DNA from: Siphonodentalium dalli | Lineage: Eukaryota; Mollusca; Scaphopoda; Gadilida; Siphonodentaliidae | Assembly (NCBI GenBank): GCA_032622095.1 | Contig: CP136061.1 | Span: forward strand, 126,058,754 to 126,122,753 | Reading direction: 5' to 3' | Length of the DNA: 64,000 nt | Translations under genes and position numbers: made by a program | Shown here: in pieces, positions 11,329 to 24,800 of the stretch | How the letters are laid out: each line of letters starts with the position of its first letter | Numbering within the stretch: the first letter of the stretch is position 1 | Notes under the pieces: model-generated | The model's input: the letters and a program-made list of their open reading frames with translations, nothing else | Told to the model about the DNA's origin: nothing | Databases searched by the model: none

Positions 11329-12822
11329 TCACACAGACGACTCTGTGTCGAAGTCAGACGACACTCCGGTCACGTGAACATCGAGACCACTGTCTGGAGT
11401 TTGAAGATCGTCCTCTTCATTCAAACTAGTTAACGTATGTGGAACACTTTTGACACTATGTAAATTCGGTGTGCTTGTATTGCTTTTATCCGAACAATAT
11501 ATTTCACAGTCGTCCTGTAAATGAGCTAAGTCTGTTTCCTCGTTAGAGCGCTTCATCACATATTGTGCAGCAAGTTCATTGAGCTGAGATTCGGACGCGT
11601 TCCGCACCGGAAGTTTGAGTGGGGCCTCATCACTGTGTTGTTGTGTATGCACTTCTGCCACCAGCGGAGTCAAATCTGACATGGTTCTTAACGGAGTTTT
11701 TGGTGGGGTCTCATTACAGTGTTGTGTATGCACTTCAGTCACAAGCGGAGTCATATCGGAAGCGTTTTGTACCGGATCTTTGGGCTGGGCGTCATTACTG
11801 TGTTGTGTTTGTACCGATGGAGTCATAACATTGTCATTCACTGTGTCTGCTTCCGGTGAGCTATGTACGGTCGCTTGAATTTCCTGATATGGATTAAAAA
11901 GTCCATGCGGGTAACCAGTATCCGCCGCGGAATAAAACGTATTGGGATGATCGTACTCGAATTGTTCGTTTTCTGTTGGTTCGTGCCGATAATAATGTTC
12001 AAACGAGTCCATTGTTGATAAATCAGAATCTGTATGCTGTTTAGTGTGCTCGCTACTCTCACGGCTCGAATTTTTTTCTGGCGAGCTAAAACTTTGCTTG
12101 CGGTTAAACTCCACAAAACCCACCGGAACTTTACTAGCGTCTATGCACATATCGCTTATACCGCTGTCATTTTTGTCGCTAATGACCTCAATAATTGAAT
12201 CTGAATTTTTACCCTTTACATTGTCAACCTTGTGAGGTTCAATAGAACCTGAATAAGTGCCTTCAATTCCTCGCTGGTCAGATTGTGGTACCTTGGCACT
12301 GCTATTCCGACCGAGAGAACTATCAGAGAGACCTTCCGGGCTGGCCAGCGGCGCACACAACTCGGGATCCTGCAGTTCAATGGGGAAGTTATTCTCATCG
12401 GGAACCACAACGGGTACCGCATCACAAACATGTGCCTGCTTCATTGTCAGCATGTTATCAACAGCAGCTTGATCCCAACTCAAACTGTTATCTGAAACCG
12501 GATGCGGGAGGGAAAGTACTTCCGGAAAATCTGTTTTAAGTTTATTGGGGGATTTCTCGAGGCTGAGTTTTAGGGTGGAAGCAGGTGACGCCCTCTCTGT
12601 TTGATCACATGCCAGAGTCTGCATGTTGATAGCTGTAACATTACCCTGATCAACAGTGATAACATCGGAGTCTAGGGTGTTTTCCAGCGTTATATCTGGG
12701 GTTTCTGCTGATGGTGATCCATCAGGGGTAGCTGATGGCGATTCGCTGTGCGTCAGGAGTTGCCGTCGTTCCTCTTCTGATAGAATTCGGTTGGGTTTTA
12801 TTGGACCATCGTCAATCAGCAC
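11329..12822 (-). CDS. DAGLA: DAGL last exon: C-terminal regulatory tail
   Basis: The acceptor TTACAG precedes GTG CTG ATT (VLIDDGPIKPNRILSEEERR); stop at 11329-11331. Encodes 497 residues, almost all polar, Ser/Thr/Pro/Asp/Glu rich and without hydrophobic segments, so very probably disordered. Features: an EEERRQLL helix just after the lipase core; NRKQSFSS (a basic R-x-x-S phosphorylation-type site, coded near 12098-12121); three tandem repeats of about 27 residues containing TPLVxEVHTQ (11590-11829); and the C terminus DTESSV, which fits a class I PDZ ligand (S/T-x-V). No PPxxF Homer-binding motif is present, although mammalian DAGL alpha has one in its tail. Open frames on the plus strand across this exon are shadows. 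Confidence 0.93.
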   Translation of the reverse strand: MLIDDGPIKPNRILSEEERRQLLTHSESPSATPDGSPSAETPDITLENTLDSDVITVDQGNVTAINMQTLACDQTERASPASTLKLSLEKSPNKLKTDFPEVLSLPHPVSDNSLSWDQAAVDNMLTMKQAHVCDAVPVVVPDENNFPIELQDPELCAPLASPEGLSDSSLGRNSSAKVPQSDQRGIEGTYSGSIEPHKVDNVKGKNSDSIIEVISDKNDSGISDMCIDASKVPVGFVEFNRKQSFSSPEKNSSRESSEHTKQHTDSDLSTMDSFEHYYRHEPTENEQFEYDHPNTFYSAADTGYPHGLFNPYQEIQATVHSSPEADTVNDNVMTPSVQTQHSNDAQPKDPVQNASDMTPLVTEVHTQHCNETPPKTPLRTMSDLTPLVAEVHTQQHSDEAPLKLPVRNASESQLNELAAQYVMKRSNEETDLAHLQDDCEIYCSDKSNTSTPNLHSVKSVPHTLTSLNEEDDLQTPDSGLDVHVTGVSSDFDTESSV

Positions 12823-15800
12823 CTGTAATATGATATATGGAGTGTACAACCTGATTAACCCTTGCTATACTCATTGTGTTATCCCATTAAGTTATACATG
12901 TATACATTGCAATGGTGTGTTATTCGTTTGGAGGGGTGTTCATGATCAATTAGCAGACGACAGTCAGACGAAAAGTTAACACAAGTGCTGAAAGAATTAT
13001 ATTCATTGGGGGGGGGGGGGGGAGGTTCAGATAATAAATTCAACAAACTCGTCATTTGTTTAACTTATTATCTGAACATTTCCTAAGGGATAACTCATCA
13101 CCGAATAATTAGTATAGAGAGGGTTATTAGGCTAAGTCTGCTAAATTGCCATGCTGCTCTGACCTGCTGAATTAGCTAAGTTGTTGGCGCAAAATCTTGA
13201 TGCTGTTGCGAAATGTACCTTTCTTTTTAAATCCAGATCACCTCTTAAATATATGTATCGAATGACCCGATATTTCGTTAAAATCATTCTGATCGTGATA
13301 ATGAACTCGAGAACTGAATTTTACAGTTAAGAAACGACTACACCAAGTCCGATACTATTGATGCGGATGATTCGATCTATACAATCCTATAAAATCACAA
13401 TTTCATATTAAAGAATCGTTGACAAGAGGATCGCATATGTATTATGAATGCCGGTAACAATTTAAAATATACAATGGACCTTGTTTTTGGGCAGCCGATC
13501 TCTCTGACAATCATACGATCCGTGACAATGTCCATTTAATAATTTCCAGTTCATTTTACGACGACACTCACAATGATACACGATCTCGCATGGCACTAAA
13601 TTCAGTTAATCAAATATAAATCCCAAGATTTGTATATAAGATGGATGTTGGAAGTCTTCAGCGAACTATAGAAACTCCAACAATGAAGACACTGCATGCT
13701 ATTAATATGAATACGAACCTTTTCTAAAGCTTCCAGAACATTATCGGGCATGTGGTCATTAATCATCGTTGGTGATATCAGAACCTCGTCAAAGTTGGTC
13801 GTGTCTGCCCAAATCGCTTGATATACAGGTCCATTCCTTCCACATATGAAGCTGGTAAGAAGTAAGTAATTAATTCAGCTTTACGTGAAACAGTGAAATG
13901 TTTAAAGAGTTTCATCCAAGATACAAATCTTAGACGCAAACACCATTTCATTGAAGATAGCATATCAACAGTTAAGACATCCATTGTTATGAATGGTTTC
14001 AAAAATAGAATGTTTACAGTTCCGGAGTGGAAAGCGTGTTATAGTAAACAGACAAGAAAACTGGCCGTAATTTGAGGATACCAGGGAAAACTATATCTGA
14101 TAAAAGCGCACTCAAAGATTCCCAATTATGTCTACGTAATTTGGAATGAGGTATTAGATAGGTTGACAAATACACGAAATATTGATATACCGGCTTCATA
14201 TGCTCTGAAAAATACTTTCCGTGGTTACAGCCATTTTCCATTTTATGCACAGAAGTGAAACAGTTACTCTTTATTTCTATCATATCATCAATAGACCTGT
14301 ACGGAACGCTCTTTTCTGTTCCATACCGTGCAAATGGCTGTTGTTGTGTTTTTTTATCACAAACATACTATTCAAATGATATACTTTTATGACTTCAATA
14401 CGTCTTCCTGTGACATATAATGCTTGTAGTAAGGTTATTAAAAGTATTTATCGATCTATTTCGATACCGGGAAAAATTCAAAATCGAATAGCATTAGGTG
14501 TATTTTGGAGCGCAAACCGTTAAGCGGCTTTAAAGACACGGATGGCCTTCGATGCGGTTATTGCTGTTAATATATTCACATCCTTTAAAACTAACATAAA
14601 CAGACCAAATATGAAAATATAGCACGAATTTGTTCTTATACTAGTACCAGTATGTTATTGTCAAGTTCGTATGCTGTTGTGTAAACGAAGGCCAAATTAG
14701 GTTACAGTACAGTACGTAAAGAGTGTGTGATAAGCAAAACGCTCAACACCGTGGAAACCCCACTGAGTGAAACCCACATACCAGAATAGCGCTCGATAAT
14801 CCTCGCCACTCAAGATTTCTGTGCTGAATGGGTCACCGTTAATCAGTCTCCCAAAAATGGTGCTGAGTGTTTTGCTATCGCACACTCTTTGCGTGCTGTA
14901 TATAGACAAACGATTGCCTCACAAAACGTGCGTTTTGTGGATAATATCGCATTCTTACCATCATTATACTATAATATTAGTATATTCTTGAGGAAATTTT
15001 CCTAACTTGGTAACATTTATTTCGAAATTATAACCTACAACCAAGGTCATCCGTGCCTTTATTATGGCCAATTAATAGATTCGAATATAAACAACGTAGT
15101 GTTTATCAGTTTTCACACTTAAAATTAAAACTTGAAAGACAAATGATAAGAAACGTCGATATAGTGATCGATAACGGAATGTCTATATGTGGACTACATA
15201 TGTACTTGAATACATATTGTTGACTTAATATGTCAGTAAATAAAACCGATAATATATTATCCAATGCAATTACCACTCAGTACGTAACGGATAATTTATT
15301 ATCCAGTGCAAATACTGGGAAAATGCAGCAATCAACTAAGATAGCCGACAATTCCAACCACATCGACTGTACTATTTCAGAGAACACAACATTTGAATTA
15401 CACGTACAATTGTAAAATTTTACTACTTTATTCGGGATGAATTATTGGGTGATAAACATACGACAATGGTTCCGCCAATGATATTCGTTTATAACAATGA
15501 CGCTCATTTCTGTCTATTTGGATATAAAATTTATGGAAACAACTATTTTTGGCATTATTATTTCCTGGTCCATACTGTTCCATGTCACTTTAAATGACCA
15601 CGAAAAAAAATTACCTTTTCATTAAATTCCCTGTGCCAATGCATTATCTTATATATGCGAGTCGACCATAGGTCTCCTTGCATATATAAGAGAATGCATT
15701 GGCCTAACAATTTGTTATCATTATTTATAAATTTTTATTACATACTTTAACAATTTTTATAATTTTTTTATAATATTATCTTACATTCTATAACAATCTT

Positions 15801-18800
15801 TTATCATTTTGTCTGATATTCTATTAACATTTTTATAATTTTTTCTTAGATGGTTTAACAATTTTATCTTTTTTTTACCATTTTTTCTTAGTTTCTTTAT
15901 CATTTTTTATCATTTTTATAATTTTTCTTACATTTTTTAACAATTATAAAAGATAATATAAAGTTCGTTAGGTCAGTGCATTCTCTTTTATATACGAGGC
16001 GACATATGGTCGACTCGCATATAAGAGAATCCATTGGCACAGGGTTTTCGCGAAAAATCAGGAAGCTCCCGTCATCAAAGGGTTAACAATAGATAGAAGC
16101 AACGCTGGACTAAACAGAATTGTCCAGAACTAAACGCACCAGCAATCCTGTTTTGTTTTGTTTTGTGTGTGTGCGTGCTTGTGGGGTGTGGAATGAGTTA
16201 ACAGATAATCCTAAACGAACGTACCCTGATTCGTCTTGGTGTTTCCGTACAATATGGATTATCGTTCCCGGTGGAAACAATGGCCGATGTGCTGTCAGCC
16301 CAATCATCGAGTCACTTGGGTGAGCAGTGACGTCACGACCCCGTGTTCCGATCAGGACTTCTTCGTCCCTGTTCGCTTCAATGTCGTATTTCTCGGGGCA
16401 GCAACATAATAAGCTGTGTGTAATAATCTTCCACTGGAAAATGGCACAATATATCACCATATTAGGATATAACATGCAGGGACGTGGCTAATCTCCCCAA
16501 CAATGGAAATTCCAACTGCACCCCCCCCCCCCCACCCCGAACCAAACTCACCAGTTTGCCTAATTTCAGTTGCAGACCCCTCCCCATTGGGATTTGATTT
16601 TCCCCATCTGGCACCTCACATGCGCTTGAATGGCAGGCTAATCTGAATTAATCAGTATTCTTTGACTGACCACCGCCCAACGGCCCGGCGGAACAAAATG
16701 ATTAACTGGGCGGACCATGGCTTGGCCCAGTGATAAATAATCAGATTTGGTCTAGGCCGGGGTGAGAACATTTTGAAATCTGAACATGAAAATTGCAAAA
16801 TCCTAGCATCTAGACTGGCATCAAGCTTTTCATGTTTTGGACATTTACAACCTGACAACCCCCCCCCCCCCCGCACGGTTGGAAAATTTCCAACTGATGA
16901 CCATTTCAGTCAAAACTTCAGGCCAAAGTAGAAAAATTTCCAACTATTAAATTGTTGGAAAATCAAACTATACGAGAAGAAATTCAACCTATTGTTGGTG
17001 TGAAATTTCCATCTAATGTTGAGTCAATTATTATTTTTCCAACTGTCGAAGCAATCTCCCACCCCCCCCCCCCCCCCCACCCCCTCCACCCCACCCCGTC
17101 GCCGCGTACCTGATAACACGTTGTACATGTGTATTTTTCTTCCTGATGTGACAACAATTTATATCATACCAATAAGTAATACATAAGTAAGTCTATAAGT
17201 AATTTATTTATTTGATCACCACGATGTTGGAAAAGCAACCAGTTACTGAGTATAATTTGTTGCATGCATGCATTTCAACCAAACATTCCTCACAACTATA
17301 GACGTATATCATGTTGTATAGAATATAACGTAATGAGTGTGATGTTGGCACATATTTGTGTGACTTATTTTCGCCAGAAACAACTCCCGAGACAGATTAT
17401 CAATTGATCAACGCAGGCCTATAATTGCGCATTCATATCACTATACTTGCGTATGTGTGATATATAGGGTATTATGCGTGACTCAAGATGATTTTCACAT
17501 TGATTGTATCGATTATGTAGCCTAAATCATTCCGCTGTGTTTCCGATTATGACTGAGTTTAGACATATGCAGACATGTTCAAATACGTGCGTCATATATG
17601 CAAACATCTGGGTAATTGAATCTTCGAGGTTTCGTGTTGATTGCTGCATTCCTTACCTTCGGCGAATCGCTGGCTTTTATCACATTTATCAGATCGGTTC
17701 GAAGAGATTCCATCTGAGATAGACCAATCCTGGAAATCAACGATCCATGCACAAGTTAATCTGTGATAATGTCTTAAAGATGGTATATCACTTCCTAACA
17801 AGTTTTATATAGTTTCTGGTGTGTAAAACAATAAATAAGAATCGAAGACACCTGACCGGAAACGCGTATGTCAATTAAAGGTACTCAATTCGATTCGATG
17901 GTCCTCATATAATCAGATTCCAACAATAACAACAACAACAACATTTTTAGAAATGCCGCTTCAGTTATCATAATCGATTAATTGCCCAAAAATAATGCTA
18001 GCCACTGTCAACTATAGTATAAAATTGCCATAAACGTGTTATTTATAAACATGTTGTTCGACGAAATTTGGCCTTATTATCAACAGAAAGCCTCTTGATG
18101 TTAGAGTTATCCATCTTCATCCGCAATTTGGTCCGAGACCGTCGACTCGCCGACTGTTTACTGGGCCACTGATAATTCTCGATGTTGAAAAATAGTAGAT
18201 TTCAAAAATCGATATCTAATAACTCTGAGTTTTCTCGTTAGCACTCTCCGTGAAGGCAAAATGGCATTTCGTGTGTAATGTTGTTGTATTGGTGGCCCAT
18301 CGACCATCTTTAAAATGCGATCTCCATACAAACGCTGGTGGGGTCATAAGGCACCGATTACATTCATAGCCAGCTTTTCAAATCGATCTCAAGTATAACT
18401 GGATTTCCGAGGGCGATCACATTAGCCAGTTTTTCATACTAGTTGGACACATCCCATTTTTGAGTAGTTGAATGAAAAAAACTTACATAAGGGAAGAAAT
18501 ATTTAAAAATTAGTTTATCATTTATATACCTATCAGGTTTTCGATCAATGTCGCGACATTAAATTACTCGAGGTTTATTCCTATACTTAATAAATGAACC
18601 CAGTTTTAGAGCATGACGTCGTCATGTTATAGTCATCATCATATCGTGTCATAAAACGATGAAATTTGAAAAGCTTGCTACGCTATCCTTACAATGTTAT
18701 GCATACCAGCGTAAACCTGTTTAAATTTTAGACACCGGCAGCGCTAACAAGATCTAATATTTACAGATTGAGGCCTGATCTCCGTCTGCTGGCATCACTA

Positions 18801-21800
18801 ACATTGTTAACCATTTTAAAGAGCGTTCTGACCGAAAAGTGATTTTAAGGATACGGGAGGCCTTAATTGGCGGTGGGTATGCTGTTAAAATATTCATCTC
18901 CGTCAAAAACCGCCATAAACAGAAGGAATAGTAAGATATAGACAGACTTTGTTCTTATGTCAATCAGAAATATGGCATAAACAGTATTTTATTGTCAACT
19001 TTCCCCCCTTTGTTATGTAAACAAAAGCAAAAAAGTAACTTTTCCTGGCTTTTGTTTAGATCCGGATATGGTAAACATAAAGAGCGATATTTGTTACTGT
19101 TTTCCTGTTATGGAAATAATAAAGAGCGTTTATATCATGTTTGTGTGATTAACCAATAGATTTACGCTGCGTTATGTAAACAGAAGCACAACTTCTGTAA
19201 CACGAGCAGTCTCTTGTTTAAGTACACCAGCGTACGTCTTATTATGTTTGGCATATGAGCGGAACTGTATATATTTTGGTGTTCCTTCTGTTGATGGCGA
19301 TTTGAACAAATATAAATATTTCTGCAACAAACGCCGCCTATGCCTTTAAAGAGCATTTTTAAGAGCGTTTTTTTTATTTCGAAGAAGTTATTTTGAGGTG
19401 TTGTAAACTGTATCAGACAAATCCGTTATTTAGTCGAAAGTACGTTATATAGAGAGATGTAGTAACTGTTCTGTTTGTCAACAATGTTAGTGGTGCCAAC
19501 AGACGAAGAGCGGAATTAGAAAGAGATAGAAAGCTCAGATCTTGTTAGCGCTGCCAGCCAGGCCAAATTTGATATAAAAAAATCCCCAGGGAAGCGTATA
19601 ATATCGGGTGAGCTATGAATGTGGACGGTTGTGAAAAGCTGGCCACACTTCCGATCGATTTGAAAAGATGACTACGAATGTGATCGGTGCCTTAATGTGT
19701 CAATAATCCCATCGGTGTCACAAAATGTATATTCGAAACAAAATTCACCGAATATAAGTTATATAGTCAGGTGATTGATATCGTCCGTTTGTCACGAGAT
19801 TAATGCGAGCTTGGTTACGACCTCTGCACACCTGGGTAAAATAATATTGCCCGATCTGATAACAGTGGCCAATATGCTATTACCGATCACAAGCCATAAA
19901 ATTCTATATTGATTTTTCATTGCAATAATGCGAATCTGGAAGAAAAATGGGTTGCAAAACACTGACAGCATTTAATCATATCCCCACCGCCGATTTAATT
20001 ATAATATGCATGCAGCGTTACATTAGGGTTGTAACGATAAACTGTGTCACGATACGATAGGAATCACGATACATGATCACTACATTAGTGTTCCCAAATG
20101 AATATGACCTGAATTATCAGAACAAACATGTTCGTAATTGGAGATGCAGTTCATGTTAAACTAAAATGCAGTTTAATAGTTAGTTAGATGAGTCAAATAC
20201 ACATAATAAACATGTACACTTGAGAGAACATAGCATGTGTTGCTCTTATATGCACATGTCCATCTTCAGAAATTATATGTCCTCTATTGTGATACACGTA
20301 CACATGACACGATACGATGCGCATACCGTTTGAAAGTGTATCGCGATAATTAAATCACCATGAATCGTTATGTTCAGCCATACTGCACATTTGTATCTCA
20401 AGCGCCAATTGCAAGAATTTGAATATTTGAATTTAAGCAAATGTGGTTTGTCAAATTCGCCAAGGAAAACGTCTCAGGAATAGCATGGCCACATCGGCAA
20501 AATCAGCTTTGATGGGCGGTAAAATCAGTGTACACTTTTCATCTAATGGTACGTTTCTTGTCAATGTTATACACACGGGGTAAGATAGCAGAGAATATAA
20601 GGTGAAATTCACTGATAAAGAATTCAGTATACCAACCGGGTCTCAAACCAAATGGACAGCAGACTAGAAAATATGGATTCTATTTTCATATGTGATTCAT
20701 ATACAGCTGAATAATTTAAAAATTAAATGGAATGTTACACTCAAGAAGGCATTGAGCTGAAAGTTCTGCTAAATGAACATTGTTGTTTCTATATTGACAA
20801 AAATGTCCCTCATTTTGGACCATGCATGCACCTGAAGGCCAACATCAGTAATGTATCTGTAATGGACACCTTTCGTACAATGAACTGCTACTGATACGAA
20901 ATACGAATAGGGTACTACGTCACTAAAATGTGTGTTCTTTCTGTCAGATGTCATTTTACCCGATCCGTAGATACTATTACGGTTTTGAGAACCCAAGCAT
21001 GGGCACGCGAGCTTTGTGGCCAATTAACCACTATGGCTATGATAACAACATAATTAAATACAAAATAATCGCGGCAAGTAGAAGCATATCACCTTACTGC
21101 GAGTGGCAAAAAGTTTGAACCGCACGATTTTCTCACAATCGATCTCGTGGTCGTCAATTCTGCGAAAAGGTTTTGGACCATCCAAAACGTTTACGACTAC
21201 TATTATAGCTATTCGTAATTGTTATCTGCAGTAGTTCATTATGCGAAAGGTATCCAATGTATATGAAGTTAAATTCATTTTAACTCTTTCATGACGGGAG
21301 CATGGGGTTCATGACGGGAGCTGCGCTGGTGAAGCATTAAATGTCATGTACCATTGCATTATCATATATATGCGAGTCTACCATTGGGAGCATCGCATAT
21401 CTAAGAGAATGCACTGGCTTACAAGGTAAAGGTAAATAGTATTATCTTATATATGTGTAGCTCCCAATGGGAGACTGGCATATATAAGAGAATTATATAA
21501 GAGAATGAATTGACACAGGGTTTTCGCAAACTTTCAGGAAGCTCCAGTCTAAAATGTGTTTCTGATTAATTTGGCTAAACCCGCTAACCCACCTGGGGAG
21601 ATGAGGGGAAGTGTTTAGCACTTGTCTTTCAATCCCCCTTGCTTTTATGTGTACTTTTTTAAACACATGTATATATGAGCAAATAAATATGTTTAAACCA
21701 CATGATGATATTACCGAATTGTATTACTATCTCACCCCCCCCCCCTCCCGCAACATCATATACTACTGAACTCACCTCGGAACAACATCCTTAGCAACGA

Positions 21801-24800
21801 CAACAGATGTTATATAAGACTTCGTTTCTTCCACACAAATGTCACTGAAAAAAATATAGAAAAGTAGTGCGATGTGTTTTAAAACATAGCATATAATAAA
21901 TCGTTTATTTACCAATGGATATACTCAAAATCCTCTCAACTTTATTCACAAATAAAGTTGCTAGTTATTGATAAATTTGGTTGTATCCATCCGCGCTAAA
22001 AGTTAAAGTAATTCGGTAATTCGTGATGACAAAAAAATGAATTTCCACTCGTGGCAGAGCCACTCGTGAAAATTCATTTGTTTTGGTCATCACTCATGAG
22101 ATAATTTCCATATCAAAATAAAAAGTGTAGATATCCTCTATTTATTATATGTTAAGTAGTGTTTTTGCATCGGATAAAAACCGTTATCCGTCTAGTCAGA
22201 TATCGATATCTCACTCGTATCCATCTGCGCTAAAAGTTATTCGGTACATGAACGCCACGTTCAACTCGCAAGTAGCAGCACGTTGTATGGTTTAATTATG
22301 CACAGAACAACAACAGAATCCTTGATACCTAAGCTTTTCTTGGCGCATGTAGGATTCGTTTATTTAAAATGATGTTCAACATTACATGCATTTACGGATA
22401 AAGCATCATATAACGTAAGTGTAGGTTCTCTAAATCCTCACCTTAAAAGGCCCCCTGGTGGTGAGTATGAATAACAGTGAAGAGTGGGAAATCTTTGTTT
22501 CATTAATATTGCTAAGATTGCAGCAGTACCCGCACCCAACGAGTGACCGACCAAAACAACGTCATAGTTCTTGACATCAGCATCCTTAGAAAATAGAAAA
22601 AAGGTCAAACGTTTTAAATAGCCATCTCTTAAAGCTATCGAAAGTGGTTCGCTGTCGTTACAGCTGGAAAATGACATAAAGTTTGTTAAACCAAGAAGAA
22701 CATGAAAAATAGAAGGAATGTGTTCTTATTTCTATTATCAATAACCCTTCAATGATGATATTGCGTACGTTGAAGCCATTGTTTACCAATATTATCGTTA
22801 CAGGGAAGCCATTGTTGTGTTTTCAGCAACGAACAATAACTCTAAAATACAGATAGCGTTGATCACGATTAGTTGCAGTGCGCTGCGTTTTTCCTGATTA
22901 TATTAATTACAACAGCAGTGGCGTTACGTTAAATGGAATGAAAGAGAAGATCACTCGATCTTTTCTACCATATGCAATTTTATTTGGATTCCACTATACG
23001 TTGATCAACTTGTTTTAGTTCTGGCAAAACATCTCATCTGATCTTTCACGAACAATGAAATTTTCCAATTACCATATATAATTGACAGCTTGTCATAGGA
23101 ATCCATGCTATGAATGCGCTTATACTATGTGTTTTTTTAAATGAATCTATGGTAGGCCTATATATTGTGCATATATACCGTATACCGTAAACTTTCGTTT
23201 TTAACAGTTCAAGTTGTTTCTTTTGAATAACTTTAGTCACATTTCATTCGTCCAAATCCAAACATACAACAAGTTATTCAAAAGAAACTACTTGGACTGT
23301 TAAAAACGAATGTTCACGGTATACGGTATATATGCACAATATATACCATAGTTTCATTAAAAAAAACATAGTATAAGCCCATTCATAGCATATAGTTTCC
23401 TATGGCAAGGTGTCAATTCTATATGGTAATTAGAAAATTACATTCGTCGTGAAAGATCAGATAAGACTTTTTTGCCAGAACTCAAACAAGTTGATCAACG
23501 TATAGTGGAATCCAAATAAAAATCATAAGAACTGAAATATGTCACGTTATTGATACGCATTCTTTGACACCGTCAAAGGGTAATTTTTTCCTGTGTTGTA
23601 TATAGCTAAAATTCATATTAACTTACTGTCACACGAGAGAATGCGTGCTCTAAAATCTTCTGCTCCTCTATCTTCTTGTCGATATACACAGCAGCTTGAA
23701 CCATTCCCTGTGAAATAAATCGATACGTGACATCAAAGGCGACCTGAGACTAAAAGGGAGCGATTTATCTTAAATGGACACAAGTCCAAGACCGTATAGT
23801 CGCCGTTTATTTTGATTTAAACATATTTTATTGTATACAAATTATATAGATGGGGATTGGGACACAAGTTTTGCCAACTTAGTGATGCCTTCTCTCTCAC
23901 GTTGTCATAAGTTGTGTCTAAAAAGGCCGGGCATTTAAATTTTAAATGTGTTTTCAATGACAGGTTGTCGTAATGGGAGACAACTAAATGATGTTACCCA
24001 AAACGATTGGTTGCAGTAATGTAGGACTGTGTAGGTAATATGAAATAGCAATATATTTCATCTGTGATCATTTTCAGATATTCCACAGTTGGTGAACAAG
24101 AGACAATGGAAGAAGAAATGACTATACGCTCGTGAATTTACTGTCATAAAATCTCAGGTATATATATACTTGCTTTTATTAGACATATGTATATTGTCTC
24201 GAATGGTGAATAAAGATCGGATCATGTCGCATATAACGTTAACGGCTGCAATTTGTTCATTCTGCATAATAATCTGAACTTCTCATAATTTGTCATTTCT
24301 AAGAAATGAGGGCACGTTGCAATTATGTCCTTTACATAAGCTTCGCGAATACTTTCATAGGCCCGACATTCTAAGATGAAATGATATTCTGACTCAATTT
24401 GTTTTGAATTACACACAGAACACAATCTTTCTCTCACTGGTTTTGGGGGCTGTTTGTGTCTCCCTTTTTCGATTTCCAGTCGATGATTACTGATTCTCAA
24501 TCTTGTGAATAGAATTCTCGCTTTGGCAGATCGCGCATTGGCAATGTATGGTTCAATTTCATACTTTGACTTGAATAATCTATACGTTCGTATTTTATTT
24601 CCACTGATCGTTTTCTTTTCGGCATGATTTACATTATAGAATCGCATCAAATGTTCAGATTTCAGTTTATCCACCAAGGCGCGCTCTTGTATCCCTTGGA
24701 ATCTCCGGCGGTCTGAAATATCGACGCCGTATTTTCCATATATAATTCATTGCACAATGAAATAGAAGTGTCTCTAAGTGATTCGATGTATGCATCATGT

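Noticed and set aside
11615-12979. Several plus-strand open frames of 60-107 codons across the DAGL last exon
   Set aside because: They are antisense shadows of a long real coding exon; repeats in them mirror the minisatellite. No independent splice or start context.
14697-14909. Inverted repeat around TAAGCAAAACGCTCAACACC
   Set aside because: A hairpin (CACACTCTTTGCGTG-like) is present, but too little of it to define an element; left unannotated.
16879-17046. NF-kB-like binding sites (GGAAAATTTCC)
   Set aside because: The motif is AT-rich and lies in a dispersed repeat with C tracts; similarity to a kB site is weak.
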